The position numbers were made by a program, and so were the translations under genes. This document shows, piece after piece, positions 1 to 63,965 of a stretch of DNA of 64,000 nt. Where the stretch lies: assembly GCA_054601695.1 (NCBI GenBank), contig BAAHQB010000155.1, forward strand, positions 395,110-459,109. The letters run 5' to 3'. The notes beneath the pieces are model-generated. The model did not search any database and was not told where the DNA came from. It saw only the letters and a program-made list of their open reading frames with translations. Within the stretch, counting starts at the first letter, position 1; the number at the start of each line of letters is the position of its first letter. This DNA is from Amorphochlora amoebiformis (lineage: Eukaryota > Cercozoa > Chlorarachniophyceae).

Positions 1-300
1 GAGAGTGAGAGACAGTGAGAGACAGTGAGAGACAGTGAGAGACAGTGAGAATTAACGAACTCCACCCACTCCCTAAACCGAATGTTAACACTAACCTTAA
101 CATCAAGCATCGCCCTAAACCCCTTAAAAACCTTTAGGATTAGGGTTAAGCTTTACCTAAACCGTAGGCTTAATATATTAACCCCATTACAAACAGCCTT
201 AATAAACCCTAACCAGCAGCCTTAACCCTAGCCTACTAACTATTAAAGTTACCTAAACGTAACCGTAACTCTAATCTTAACCGTAACACTAAAAATATTA
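1..300. repeat. GAGAGACAGT tandem repeat and degenerate CCCTAA-like sequence
   Basis: The first 50 bases are a 10-bp tandem repeat (GAGAGACAGT). From about 60 to 300 the sequence is made of diverged CCCTAA/TAACC words with little exact tandem order, like an aged telomere-type array. No coding signal was seen. Confidence 0.7.
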
Positions 301-326
301 ACCAATATACGTAGTATATATATGTT

Positions 327-370
<44 letters not shown>

Positions 371-394
371 ATAATATATATATATATATTTATG

Positions 395-459
<65 letters not shown>

Positions 460-506
460 TATATATATATATATATACTAGTTATAGATGTGAACATATA
501 CAAATA

Positions 507-544
<38 letters not shown>

Positions 545-579
545 ATAGATATCTTGTATATATCATAGTATATACATTC

Positions 580-631
<52 letters not shown>

Positions 632-708
632 CTATGATACATATAGATATCTCTGTACTATATATATTGGTTAAGAGTAGTAGTAAGTAAGCGTAACACT
701 TGTAATAG

Positions 709-763
709 GAAGGGATTCCCCTTTTTACGCTATTCGGCAGGATATATCACGTCTACTCACCAG
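709..763 (+). other. Possible upstream exon of the CorC-like gene
   Basis: This is the only non-repetitive island between 300 and 1490. It is bounded by an AG at 707-708 and by CACCAG followed by GTTATGG at 764. Its last 15-20 bases are copied twice further downstream (947-985, 1089-1130), the behaviour shown by confirmed exon ends in this gene. Translation gives no recognisable motif and its phase does not join directly to exon 1575, so another exon would be needed between them. Confidence 0.3.
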
Positions 764-779
764 GTTATGGATATATATT

Positions 780-822
<43 letters not shown>

Positions 823-829
823 TATAATA

Positions 830-874
<45 letters not shown>

Positions 875-893
875 CATTTATATTATATGTATT

Positions 894-926
<33 letters not shown>

Positions 927-1003
927 GTATATATATATATATATATATCCCGTCTACTCACCAGGTATTGCCACTGTTATGAATATACGTTTTTATGTTA
1001 TAT

Positions 1004-1043
<40 letters not shown>

Positions 1044-1130
1044 TATATTTATATTTATATATATATATATATGCGTGTGTGTGTGTGTATCCCGGCTACT
1101 CACCAGGCATTGTCACTGTTATGAATACAC
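738..1130 (+). repeat. Three copies of an exon-edge-like motif
   Basis: The words GTCTACTCACCAG followed by GT recur at about 745-765 and 949-966, with a diverged copy (GGCTACTCACCAGGC) at 1091-1110. The latter two share a further stretch (ATTG then CACTGTTATGAATA). They look like donor-side copies of an exon end, as proven elsewhere in this gene, but the parent exon is not certain. Confidence 0.55.
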
Positions 1131-1189
<59 letters not shown>

Positions 1190-1214
1190 ATATATATATA
1201 TATGTGTGTATATG

Positions 1215-1267
<53 letters not shown>

Positions 1268-1379
1268 TACATATATATATATATATATATATACGTATAT
1301 AAATATTCGGATATGTCACACATAGATGTATATATATGCACACACTGTATGGATCTATACATATAAACATAAGTATGCA

Positions 1380-1424
<45 letters not shown>

Positions 1425-1574
1425 AATATATATATATAAAATATATATATATATATTATGTATATACACATACATATAAACATATACTTAAAGAGATGGG
1501 TTTAGGTCCCGAGATTTCCAATAGTTTTTGAATTCAAATCTAAATCTAATTTTTAAATTCAAATTTGAATCCAG

Positions 1575-20000
<18,426 letters not shown>

Positions 20001-20436
20001 TCGCGGAATTTAATTTGGAATAATCATTGGGTTGAATATTAAACTTGAACCTTGTAATACTATTTAATATTAATATCAGACGGAGTACTACTAGTACTAG
20101 TCCAGTAGTGTGTGTTCAATATGATAAAGTATTGTGGCACACACGTACACACTAGATACTATTGTCTATAGGAATTTGTAGTTCGTGTGGTATACATCGT
20201 TGAAATTACCGCCCACGATCTCAAATATGTTAACAGAAGAGGGTCTAGGGGGTGGATAATCTAGATAATGAGAGGAGAAGATAACGCGTTGGCAAAGCAA
20301 CTGACAGAGATGCGGTGTGTACAAAATAAGTCGTAATGAGAGATCGTGTCATAACATGGATCAGATCAAGTTGAATCCTAGGAATCAATCTAGCAATTCG
20401 CGCTACAAACTAAACAAAAAAGTCGCTATTATTGAG
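20001..20436. other. Intergenic, between convergent genes
   Basis: Unique AT-rich sequence between the stop of the CorC-like gene and the stop of the glutaredoxin gene. It should hold both 3' untranslated regions. I see no ORF, repeat or RNA gene. Confidence 0.7.
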
Positions 20437-20602
20437 CTAGTCCTCATGCTTTTCAATAGCCTCGTCTATCATGTCGAAAAGGGTTCCGGCGTGCATTAGT
20501 TTCATGAGCCCCATCCATTCCTTAGAAATATATGAGATCGCTTATGTATGTGCATATCTATGGTTTACATGATAATATATGTATGTATATATATATATAT
20601 AT

Positions 20603-20656
<54 letters not shown>

Positions 20657-20720
20657 ATATTATGTAGCACACATATACGTACTATCTAGAGTTTGTATAT
20701 ATGTATATCTAGATATGTGT

Positions 20721-20813
<93 letters not shown>

Positions 20814-21000
20814 TGATATCATACACATGTATATTACATGCATGTATGTAATACTCCTAACATATGTCTACACTTACTAGTGAAGGTGTATATATGTATA
20901 TATGTGTATACATGTATATATTATATATATACATATATACATGTATATAATATGAAATAAATTACATATATATATATATATATACATATATATTACATAT

Positions 21001-21039
<39 letters not shown>

Positions 21040-21101
21040 ACATGTATAAACACACACACATATATATATATATTTATATATATATATGTAAATATATATG
21101 T

Positions 21102-21149
<48 letters not shown>

Positions 21150-21233
21150 TATATAAATATACACACACACATATATATACATATATATTATATACATACA
21201 TATCACATATACACATATATATTATATATATAA

Positions 21234-21266
<33 letters not shown>

Positions 21267-22107
21267 GCAAATATGAAAACAAAAATATGTATTATTTTTG
21301 CAGCATATTCGCACATATACATGCACAAGTACATGTATACACTTGTATCATAACCTCCGGTCCGTCACCATATCCTCCAACAAACTTTCCACCGATCCAA
21401 ATGCTTGGTACTGAGCTCTGAGTGCGAGAAGACTTGAATCTAAATCGAAATTGAAGGTGCACATAGTTTACCTGTCCAGTGAGCTCCTTCAGCGCCATCC
21501 GTTCGTCTGTTTTGATGTTGATTTCGACAAATTTGACACTTTCTTGGGAGAGAACGTCAACAGCAGCCTGATTGTCGCAAAGATGATGACCATATATCGA
21601 AGATCAACGTTGTAGGTTGTTGGAAGGTATCGGAAAATCAGTATATGTAAGGATGTTTCAAATTCTGCGAGATCTTGTTAGTTTGAGGGTTACCCTGCAA
21701 AATGGACATCCAGGCGACGTAAATAGCACAACCGGGGTGGATTCCACAACCTGCAAAAGCTTCGCACCTAGTAGTTACATGTAACGAAAACCAATCAGTC
21801 TCGACATGAGCATGTCGTGTTTTACCGATTGGATTAACTGGCTGCGCACTACCGTCAGCGGCTGCACGAAGGCTGGGTAAATATATAAGATAAGACTCCT
21901 ACAATACGTCTGTTGGACTAAAGTCTACCTGCCCCTCGATCGCGAGCTCGCAGCCCGCGCCGCCCCTTGAGGACACACAAGAGCAGATGTGACGCTCGCC
22001 TGTGGATGTGAGGAAAAAGTCAATCGGGATGATCAAGTCGACTAATGGGAGGCGAGATTGTGAGGGGTACTAACGGGAAGGAAACGTCCCATTATCCTTT
22101 TGAACAT
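20437..22107 (-). CDS. Dithiol glutaredoxin, 7 exons
   Basis: A glutathione-dependent thiol oxidoreductase of 151 residues. Exons in coding order on the minus strand: 22107-22071, 21999-21929, 21861-21826, 21750-21694, 21567-21472, 21417-21343, 20520-20437; total 456 bp, all phases consistent, stop TAG at 20437-20439. The active site CPFC falls at about residues 63-66 ([13 protein letters not shown]). It is followed by [10 protein letters not shown], the glutathione-binding SVP (normally TVP) in [15 protein letters not shown], and a C-terminal helix ([20 protein letters not shown]). About 45 residues precede the domain, beginning [13 protein letters not shown], which is basic and amphipathic and could be an organelle-targeting presequence. 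The last intron (822 bp) is TA-expanded; the others are 62 to 126 bp. The start is the first ATG in phase with exon 2. Confidence 0.88.
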
Positions 22108-22334
22108 CTTCGCTGCGAAGTTATGGCGTCCAGCAAGCGTACCTTCGATGTGCATTAGTATGTCATTTTACACCTTAACCTACCAAACTGAAGCTTAAAG
22201 TTGTTAAGGATAACCCACCGATGCCTAGGAGCATGCATGCGTAGACGGGAGAGACAAGCAACAGGGACCCAATGCGGTAAGACCATGGCCCGTCCTATGA
22301 GTTGATCCAGTGTGTGCTAGTGCGTTTGCAAGAG
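22108..22334. promoter_or_regulatory. Short divergent intergenic region
   Basis: Only about 230 bp separate the glutaredoxin ATG (minus strand) from the ATG of the small + strand gene. The interval is non-repetitive, unlike most of the window, and must contain any promoter of both genes. No specific motif is identified. Confidence 0.4.
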
Positions 22335-22714
22335 ATGTCTCAGCTTTCTTACCTTCAACGATCCCTCAAGCCCCAGAGTATACTTCAACGCAGGGCGTAC
22401 AAGTGTTACGCTAGCGGTCCCCGTGATCCCAAAAACGATGAAGAGGACGCCAGCTTCCTTGCCGCTCTATTCCGAAAAAGAGCCGCATTTAAGCTTATAT
22501 GCCACGCCTTGGTGAGAATTTTACCTCACGCCAAGATGGTCGTGGCTGGGTGGTCCATTTCCAGAATCGTGAGCGGATAGACGACAAGCTGCTCGAGGAA
22601 AAGCTGCGACGAGGGAGAGCTTGCATGGGTTCGAGTCGAGGTCGTCCACAGACGACAAATTATGAGGAATATAATTTTCCAAAACTTGTCGGCAAATTAA
22701 TTTCGAACAAATAA
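22335..22714 (+). CDS. Small two-exon gene, unrecognised, basic N-terminus
   Basis: I do not recognise this product. Exon 1 (22335-22511) and exon 2 (22565-22714) join in phase across a 53-bp GT-AG intron to give 108 residues. The N-terminus (MSQLSYLQRSLKPQSILQRR) is rich in Arg, Ser and Leu and lacks acidic residues, as in mitochondrial presequences; the C-terminal half is highly charged (ERIDDKLLEEKLRRGRACMG) and ends KLVGKLISNK. The intron size matches the compact introns of the neighbouring demethylase and TLC genes. It sits between the divergent glutaredoxin start and the demethylase start. Without splicing, exon 1 would read on to 22580. Cross-species conservation would decide whether it is real. 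Confidence 0.5.
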
Positions 22715-22788
22715 ATGACCGATCGGAAGGGTTCCCCTGACACTCACATTCCGAACGTGCGTGTTGACGCGAGTAGGCTACGCTGAGT

Positions 22789-23792
22789 ATGGAAGTGGAA
22801 TGCGAAGGTTCACCGTCAAGCCCGATACTCTTCGAAAAAATACGGTTATTTGGTGCCGGAAGTCGCGGTAAAAGCAAAAATCGCGGGACTAAAAAGCGAA
22901 AGTGTGACCCTTTGAAGAAATTGTCGGAGAAGAAGTCACGGAGAGCAGGGTCGCGGTCCAAGGCTGGCGACGACCACTGTTTCACGAGCTCATCATCTGT
23001 AGAGCGTGAAGTAAGAACATGCCTCGAGATATTGGGAGATACAACCTTACACGACCCGAAAATGAAATCAATACAGGTTGGTAGTTGATACTTCTTAGCG
23101 TGATTATATAACGAGAAATGTGTTTCAGGGAAGCTGTAAAAAGGACATACCGTTTGCACCCACCCTCACTCCCAGCGAGGAGGAGTTCAAGGACTTTTAC
23201 ACGTACCTCAGCAAGATCAGCACTGAGGTTTTCCATCGATTTTGTCTGAGTTCGAGTACTCATAGCTACACAAATAGGCAACTCGGTATGGTGTCTGCAA
23301 AATCATCCCCCCCGCATCATGGAACCCTAACTTCATGGTCCCAGAGGGCTCATTCTCTTGCACCGAACAGAAGATCTCTTCGATAGCGTTGAATGGCCGT
23401 GCCGTTCAAATTGACAACGAGAGGCACAAGGTCTCAGCACCCACACATTACCATATCACCGAATGACGCGATACGTTGTTCAGAGAAAACTGACAATTGA
23501 GGAATTCGAGGAAGCCAAAGCGAGGTAGATTCCATCATATCTATACACGAAAGTGCACACTTATACCACTCCCGTGTGAAAAAAAGTACATATTTGTAGA
23601 GTCAAATTGAGGAGTCAAATTGAGGACTCTTACAGGTCATAACGATTTATGTAACGACACGGCCGATGTGTATAATGAGCGCAAACGCCCATGTACCTAT
23701 TTATACGATCAGCGTAATGTTGTACACCTGACATGAACAAATTCACATGTCATGCTCTCAAGAGTCATAAACACAATATTCAAACATGTATG

Positions 23793-23837
<45 letters not shown>

Positions 23838-23916
23838 GTATATAGATATATATGTATATATATAGATAGATATATATATGTATATATATATATATATATA
23901 TTTTATGTAAATTACA

Positions 23917-23953
<37 letters not shown>

Positions 23954-24348
23954 ATATTTACACGGCCGGTCTGTATGCTCTCACGGGTCGTTCGTAAACC
24001 TCTATGCAACTGTTAGCACGGCTAGTGCACATCCTCCACAGGCCTAAACGATCATGATCAAACATGCTTCATCCTGTGGAGCCACGCATTCATGTACTCA
24101 TGGGTCATGTACAGACTTTCATGTTTTATATTGCCAAATATGTAGCGGTTGGTTGGTGGGTATACTTCTAGTGGAGGTGTGAATCGTGCTCTCTCTCTGC
24201 GCTTTGTCTGATTATCTGTTTATTGATACAGAGGTTCTGAGATCCATGGAAGCTTAAATGAGGTCGAGGAGACCTATTGGAGGCATTTACTATCCAGAGA
24301 GAAGGATTTTCAGGTGGCATATATCTTATTACATATGTATATCTGTAT

Positions 24349-24431
<83 letters not shown>

Positions 24432-24449
24432 ATATATAGATATGTATGT

Positions 24450-24531
<82 letters not shown>

Positions 24532-24535
24532 TATG

Positions 24536-24580
<45 letters not shown>

Positions 24581-24742
24581 AATAAAGTTGAAGAGGAAGG
24601 ATGTCAAAACCTAGGTACTGAAAGAGATCCAATTTGGTGATTTGAGTGACATTAAATAGGTCAAGAGTCTCACGAGTATGGCTAGAAATAATACATGCTG
24701 ATATTGTAGGAGTCATACTTGTGCTCGGTCGCCTGTCCCTCC

Positions 24743-24827
<85 letters not shown>

Positions 24828-24923
24828 GTATGTATATACACATATATATATATGTACAGATATGTACATACATACAATATATATATACATATATATATAT
24901 ATATATTTAAATGTATACAGATA

Positions 24924-24975
<52 letters not shown>

Positions 24976-25089
24976 ATATATATGTGTGTGTGTGTATTAT
25001 GTTTAATATACATATGTGTATGTGTATTATATATATATAAGTATATATTTATGTATATATATATGTATATATATATATATATATATACA

Positions 25090-25168
<79 letters not shown>

Positions 25169-25213
25169 CGATACATACATACATACATATAAATACATAT
25201 ACACTATATATAG

Positions 25214-25261
<48 letters not shown>

Positions 25262-25262
25262 C

Positions 25263-25308
<46 letters not shown>

Positions 25309-26413
25309 TATACAAATATACATATATATATATATATAATATATATATATATGTAGGAATATATTGTATACTTTACCATAAGATTAATTCTCAAGGACAA
25401 ATATCCGCCCTAACCCTTCATATAATTGCTGAACGCAGACGCTGTATGGTAACGACCTCGAGTTTTCGTCCTTCGGCTCCAAGGAAACGTGTTCAAATCA
25501 GTGGAATCTTCGGCGTCTCTCCAAGCTTTCAGGCGGTCTCCTAAAGTACACGTCCTATGATATCCCAGGAGTTGTGAGACCGTACTCGTACGTCGGGTCC
25601 CAGTTCAGCACGTTCTGCTGGCATGTGGAAGACGACCTACTTTACAGCATCAACTATCTACACGACGGTTCGTCCAAGGTTTGGTATGCAGTACCCGGGG
25701 ATCGATTCGAACAGTTTGAAGGCATATATCAGTCGACATTTCCCCGACTCTCCAAGCATCACGGCATCGAGAAGAAGACCTCGATGATGGACCCGAGCAT
25801 TCTGGTTGAAGCGGGAATACCTGTTTGCAAGCTGGAGCAGAAGTCCAGGGAGTTCGTCGTGACCTTCCCAAAGGCATATCACGCTGGCTTCAATTGCGGG
25901 ATCAACTACGCTGAGGCGGTGAATTTCGCTGATGACTCTTGGCTTTCGTTCGGCGAGGCCGCATATCTCCGAAACAAGGCGAACAAGATCGTTCCCACAA
26001 TCCCGTTCGTACAAACTGTAATTAGAGCTGCTGATTCCTTCTGGAGCGGAGACCTGAACAAACGGTTCCAAGCTCTCTCGTCTGTCACCAGGAGGGAGTG
26101 TAGAGCTCGAAGTGAGTTCCGTCTGAAATTTCATAATGTTCGCCGCTCCTCCAAAAGGGATTGGTTTCAATCAAGCCTTTGCTACTGCGATAACTGCAAA
26201 GAGTTCTTGTATCTAAGCGTTGTGAGAATCAAGCGGAGTGTACACAAGGCTCAAGATGTGTTCCTATGTCTTGATTGTGCGATTAAAGACAAAGATAAAC
26301 CCTGTCTCAAGATCGAGTACTTTGAGCAATTTAGTGACAATGCTCTTCGTATGAAAGTAATGACGCTCAGGAAGTTAATTGCAGTGTACAGGACATATAA
26401 GTTTAAGATTTAA
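22789..26413 (+). CDS. JmjN-JmjC domain histone lysine demethylase, 6 exons
   Basis: An Fe(II)/2-oxoglutarate oxygenase predicted to demethylate histone lysines in the nucleus. Exons: 22789-23076, 23129-23227, 23278-23430, 23484-23524, 24232-24313, 25439-26413; 1638 bp, 545 residues, every phase consistent. Residues about 1-95 are basic and serine-rich, with probable nuclear localisation clusters. JmjN lies around residues 97-150 ([19 protein letters not shown], then [12 protein letters not shown]). JmjC lies around 222-390: HxE iron ligands in CWHVED (about His283, Glu285), a 2-oxoglutarate Lys in [10 protein letters not shown] (about 301) and the second His in YHAGFNCG (about 369), so the site looks intact. 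A Cys-rich segment (CYCDNC ... CLDC) resembles a degenerate C5HC2 finger. The pattern is closest to the KDM5/JMJ14 type, but no PHD or ARID is seen. Introns 1-3 are 50-53 bp; introns 4 and 5 (707 and 1125 bp) are TA-filled. Confidence 0.9.
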
Positions 26414-26920
26414 GTTTGGTCATGTGTACATGAAAATGATGTGTATAACTTTGTCTAGATTGTGTAGACCTAGCGCTGTAATGTGCAACCGGAATGTAAT
26501 TTTAAATCATTATATTCGTTACTAGTGTACATGTAAGCTAGAACATTATTAAATCCGAACTTCATACTAGAACTAGCAGAAATTAGAGAAAGACTGACTA
26601 GTAGAGCGCAATGTCCAGACTATTATAAGTTTAGTCAGTCGTTTAAGTTCTGAGTTTAACCTCTGGGGTCTAGTTGGGCTGGGAGCCTCCATCGCTGATG
26701 ATTAACGACTAACTACGTTCTAGACGTTTATTTCTTAAGATCAAGGATTCACTAGATTCATCAGTGCATTGTGTGAACTTCCAGAATCGTAAGTTCACCA
26801 CTATAGCTAAGCTCACATACTCTAGTCTAGATACTGACTTAATAATTCTCTAGCGCGTTCAATATGACTCATACACAGTTGAGATTCCAAAAAATACTTC
26901 AGATTTCAGCGTTATCTTTA
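26414..26920. other. Intergenic, 3' ends of the demethylase and LRR genes
   Basis: Unique sequence between two convergent stops, with several CTAG and TAGACT words but no ORF or tandem repeat. It probably contains both 3' untranslated regions. Confidence 0.65.
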
Positions 26921-56709
<29,789 letters not shown>

Positions 56710-57002
56710 GGCTCCGAACCAAAGACACTTCGAGATATATTGCAAATTAAATATGAGGATATCCTATTTGGAAATATATTAATAACAAACTTTATTATTC
56801 AGGTATAACTTTCATAGGATATATGGATATCCAAACCCAATATGGAATGGAATTTCTTGAACGGACACGTGCCAACATTTCGTCCCGAATGCAACATCGG
56901 GATTTTGGAGCACTTTTGGGGGCCCTGTACCTTCTCTATTCCGGCTAGACCACTTAAATGACTCCTAGACGAATCTTGAAATCTTGGTGACTTGGTCGAG
57001 GT

Positions 57003-57245
57003 ATGGCTATATATAAGACGGATCTGAATGTTTGGGATACACGTTTCTTTTTAGAGGGTATGAAGAACCATTGCGTGCGTCGCATTGCACGGAAGTTCAG
57101 TGATTTCAACACTGATTTGCAAAATACAATTATTGTTCTGGTTCGTAAACAGTTATGTTCATATTTTCTCGCCCAAGTACAGCTGTACAGGTGTGTACAC
57201 AACATTGATCCGTTAGATTATATACCGCTATGTGGAAGTATATGA
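57003..57245 (+). CDS. Hypothetical ORF, 80 residues
   Basis: An open frame from ATG at 57003 to TGA at 57243-57245 in complex, non-repetitive sequence. The product (MAIYKTDLNVWDTRFFLEGM at its start) has balanced composition with several Cys and many Arg/Lys and matches no family I recognise. A (TA)n block begins immediately after the stop. A second short frame (about 56826-56949, containing FLERTRANISSRMQ) lies just upstream and could be another exon, but I could not join them convincingly. It may be part of a gene divergent from the LRR gene. Confidence 0.3.
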   Translation: MAIYKTDLNVWDTRFFLEGMKNHCVRRIARKFSDFNTDLQNTIIVLVRKQLCSYFLAQVQLYRCVHNIDPLDYIPLCGSI

Positions 57246-57248
57246 CGG

Positions 57249-57320
<72 letters not shown>

Positions 57321-57427
57321 CATGCATATATATATACATAAATATAATATTTAGATAACATTAACTCTCATATTTATAATATTAATACTATATATATGTA
57401 TATATATATATATATCGATTTTCATAT

Positions 57428-57460
<33 letters not shown>

Positions 57461-57481
57461 AATATGTAGATATAAATATAT

Positions 57482-57515
<34 letters not shown>

Positions 57516-57620
57516 CATATATCTATACATACACATACATTAATATATAGTATATATATATATATATATATATATAACATTGTTTATATATATATATATA
57601 TGTACTATATATATATACTA

Positions 57621-57710
<90 letters not shown>

Positions 57711-57765
57711 TAATATACTGTATAATTCAATAAATTATAGACGATAATAATTGATATATACATGC

Positions 57766-57818
<53 letters not shown>

Positions 57819-57844
57819 TATATATACATATATATGTATGTATG

Positions 57845-57876
<32 letters not shown>

Positions 57877-57885
57877 TATATCAAC
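57246..57885. repeat. (TA)n block
   Basis: TA repeat with short interruptions between two hypothetical ORFs. No gene was seen. Confidence 0.9.
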
Positions 57886-58442
57886 AACTGTTATTAAAGC
57901 ATTACTGATTTTCCGTTTTTACGTATGAATTACTTTTGCATACTATTATCACTTACTAATGATTCCTTCACAAGGGTAGCCTACACGCTCTCCCACGAGG
58001 CTATTTTTCGGAAGATACAACAATTTGAGGCCAACACAACCTGAAATTTCAAAGCTTAGGTGCCAAATACGAAAGCAGATACATTACTTCACAAAGATAC
58101 CAAGGCCGTGGCGTTAAATCTTCCGTGGATTGAGGTGAGCCGATAAGGTCATAAGGATGGTGTAACCTTTAGAGAATCAAATAAATTCCCCAAAGTCAAC
58201 CGAAAGTTCCGCCAGTTATTAATAAAAAAGAGAACACTAATAAAGGCGTACAGAGGAGGGGTACTATTTCAAACAGCGATATACGGTATACATTCTGTAG
58301 TTTTCAGGTGATTTCGAGTCTCCGAAGTCATGTTGCTACAAGAGATAAGCTGTAGTCACTAGTAAAGTCTACCAACGCTTAAGAATCACATTAAGTAAAT
58401 TTATTAAAGTTCTTAATACCGAAAAATAGAAATATCGCACGT
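57886..58442. other. Unique sequence without recognised gene
   Basis: Complex sequence with no long frame. A short direct repeat (AAGTCTACCAACGCT) occurs at 58366 and 58467, spanning the start of ORF 58443. Confidence 0.5.
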
Positions 58443-58871
58443 ATGAAAAGAGACTTTGAAAGAAAAGTCTACCAACGCTCACAAACAGTATTACCAACTT
58501 GCAGTAGCCGACCTTCGGTCCCCCCCATCGACAGACCCGCTGGGTTCCCAACGCGACTCCCCTTGCGAACGATTTCGCTTCAACGGCCAAAAAAGGAAAA
58601 TCAGGACATGGAGCTTGAGACATACAACACGTTAAATGATGCCTCATTGAGATACGTCGTGGATGTATTCTTTCATCTCGACCAGATGGACTCCGGTAGA
58701 AGGCGTCGTACAGCTCTCGGACAACTAACCAGAGCGTTAAGAGTCCCAAAATCAAGCCGTCTTATCCGAGAGATAAACCGGTGCTTCTCCGATCGAGTAA
58801 AGCGTCGACTGGATGCTAGAGATCGCCTGGGGCAATTTGCTTCGGCTATCTCCTTCGCCCTGAAACAGTGA
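58443..58871 (+). CDS. Hypothetical ORF, 142 residues, Arg-rich
   Basis: An uninterrupted frame from ATG 58443 to TGA 58869-58871 in complex sequence. The first half is Pro/Arg/Ser-rich and probably disordered; the second half (LRYVVDVFFHLDQMDSGRRR, then ALGQLTRALRVPKSSRLIRE) looks helical and basic. A second ATG at 58610 (MELETYNTLNDAS) would give an 87-residue protein limited to the structured half. I do not recognise the family. Upstream sequence (57890-58440) is non-repetitive and could hold further exons or a promoter. Confidence 0.4.
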   Translation: MKRDFERKVYQRSQTVLPTCSSRPSVPPIDRPAGFPTRLPLRTISLQRPKKENQDMELETYNTLNDASLRYVVDVFFHLDQMDSGRRRRTALGQLTRALRVPKSSRLIREINRCFSDRVKRRLDARDRLGQFASAISFALKQ

Positions 58872-59215
58872 TGGCACACATCAATTGTCTACATCAAGTG
58901 CTCTAAATGGATCTGAAGGTACAAGATGGGCAGACCCGGAGTGGAGTCATTTTAGATCAAGTCTCTCAAGCTATGTAGGATAGCCGTCCACCGTTTTAGG
59001 AAGTCGATCGTCCTGACTAATTGTCTAGTGGCTGTCATAGTGAAGCCTTGTAATGTCGTCATGTACAAACCCCCGCTGGGCTATTTCGAGTGGCACCAGT
59101 GTGTTTATCAACTCGACAGAGTGCATAAGTGTATGAAAGCATTGCACGTTGTAACTCATTGCAATTATGTTCGTCATACTCGGGTTCATTACCATGCATG
59201 TACTAGTTTGTGTAT

Positions 59216-59260
<45 letters not shown>

Positions 59261-59278
59261 TATATATGTATGTATATT

Positions 59279-59321
<43 letters not shown>

Positions 59322-59434
59322 ATATATTATTTAAATATGTCATATATATACATATATATATACATATATATATATACATATGTACATAAATATATAATCA
59401 CATTGTATAATATTGTATACTAATCATTGATACA

Positions 59435-59485
<51 letters not shown>

Positions 59486-59533
59486 ATATTATATTTGTAA
59501 TATATATATATATATATACATATCTATATATAC

Positions 59534-59589
<56 letters not shown>

Positions 59590-60064
59590 ATATATATATA
59601 ATATATTATATATATATAATATTATAATTATATATAATTATTATATAACATCATAATTATAATTATATCTAGTACACACACAATACGACATATAGGTTTT
59701 TCATATCTTGGCATGCCAGTAAATAATCGACATTGCTACATGATTAGTTATTTTAGTAATAATTTGTAATTATTATTTTACATCATGAGCAGTAATAGCA
59801 GTAATTAATAACGATCATCGGTGGTCCCGGAACGGCAACTAATGAGCTTTGTGTGAACATTTGTGTAGTCTATATGCAATCCAACTAGAAACTAAATATT
59901 AGGATATAGTTTTTATCTTCGCAGTGTGACCATCATGTCAGGGCACAGACAGTAGGCGGCAGAGTCTTGATCGAACCTGAGAGCTATGTGATACTTGTGA
60001 CTTTCCATGAACGCAGCGAGATCTAGACATTGCTACGATCTCCAGTAATGAGACAAGCTCTTCG
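58872..60064. other. Intergenic: unique sequence flanking a (TA)n block
   Basis: 58872-59215 and 59660-60064 are unique but show no recognisable gene; 59217-59655 is TA repeat. The right part may contain the TLC-gene promoter. Confidence 0.55.
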
Positions 60065-60301
60065 ATGAGCAGCATGGACAAACACACGTGGAGGGCTAGT
60101 CCCTCAGATGTGGCCCTTAACGATCAGGATGAGGGAGTTGCAACAGTGGGAGAGTACATACGACCACAAGAGAATCTTAGAATAGCCCCATTTAAAATCT
60201 TCATGGCGATAGGTCACGATTACAAGGCATTCCAAGGCGAGGGGGGACGCATTGCCGACGGGAAAATAAGCCCGACATTTTCGGAATCCAACATGTGTTA
60301 A
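60065..60301 (+). CDS. Hypothetical ORF upstream of the TLC gene
   Basis: An open frame of about 78 codons ending in TAA at 60299-60301; the first ATG inside is at about 60074. The product is hydrophilic (SSMDKHTWRASPSDVALNDQ) with no recognised motif. It ends about 80 bp before the TLC-gene ATG on the same strand, so it could equally be 5' leader sequence of that transcript. Confidence 0.2.
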   Translation: MSSMDKHTWRASPSDVALNDQDEGVATVGEYIRPQENLRIAPFKIFMAIGHDYKAFQGEGGRIADGKISPTFSESNMC

Positions 60302-60382
60302 TAATTGTTCGGCACGACAGCAAGGAGGGTCAGGGACTCCGACAGGGAGCGGACGGCTGCCATCCCTTTCCAGGCTGAAGCA

Positions 60383-63959
<3,577 letters not shown>

Positions 63960-63965
63960 ATGTTA

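Larger units (their letters stand above)
301..1500. repeat. (TA)n microsatellite blocks
   Basis: This stretch is nearly continuous TA dinucleotide with occasional TG/CA interruptions. The only complex islands are 661-763 and the two short copies described at 947 and 1089. Long frames here encode only Tyr-Ile repeats and are not genes. Confidence 0.9.

Noticed and set aside
21292-21342. Glutaredoxin ending at an in-frame TAA after exon 21417-21343
   Set aside because: Reading through gives a Cys/Thr tail from TG-type repeat, whereas splicing to 20520-20437 restores the normal glutaredoxin C-terminal helix in phase.
22521-23159. 212-codon frame on the minus strand
   Set aside because: It is antisense to the small gene and to exon 1 of the demethylase, both of which have better splice and homology support.
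25650-26170. Minus-strand frames opposite the JmjC exon
   Set aside because: They are shadows of the conserved JmjC coding strand.
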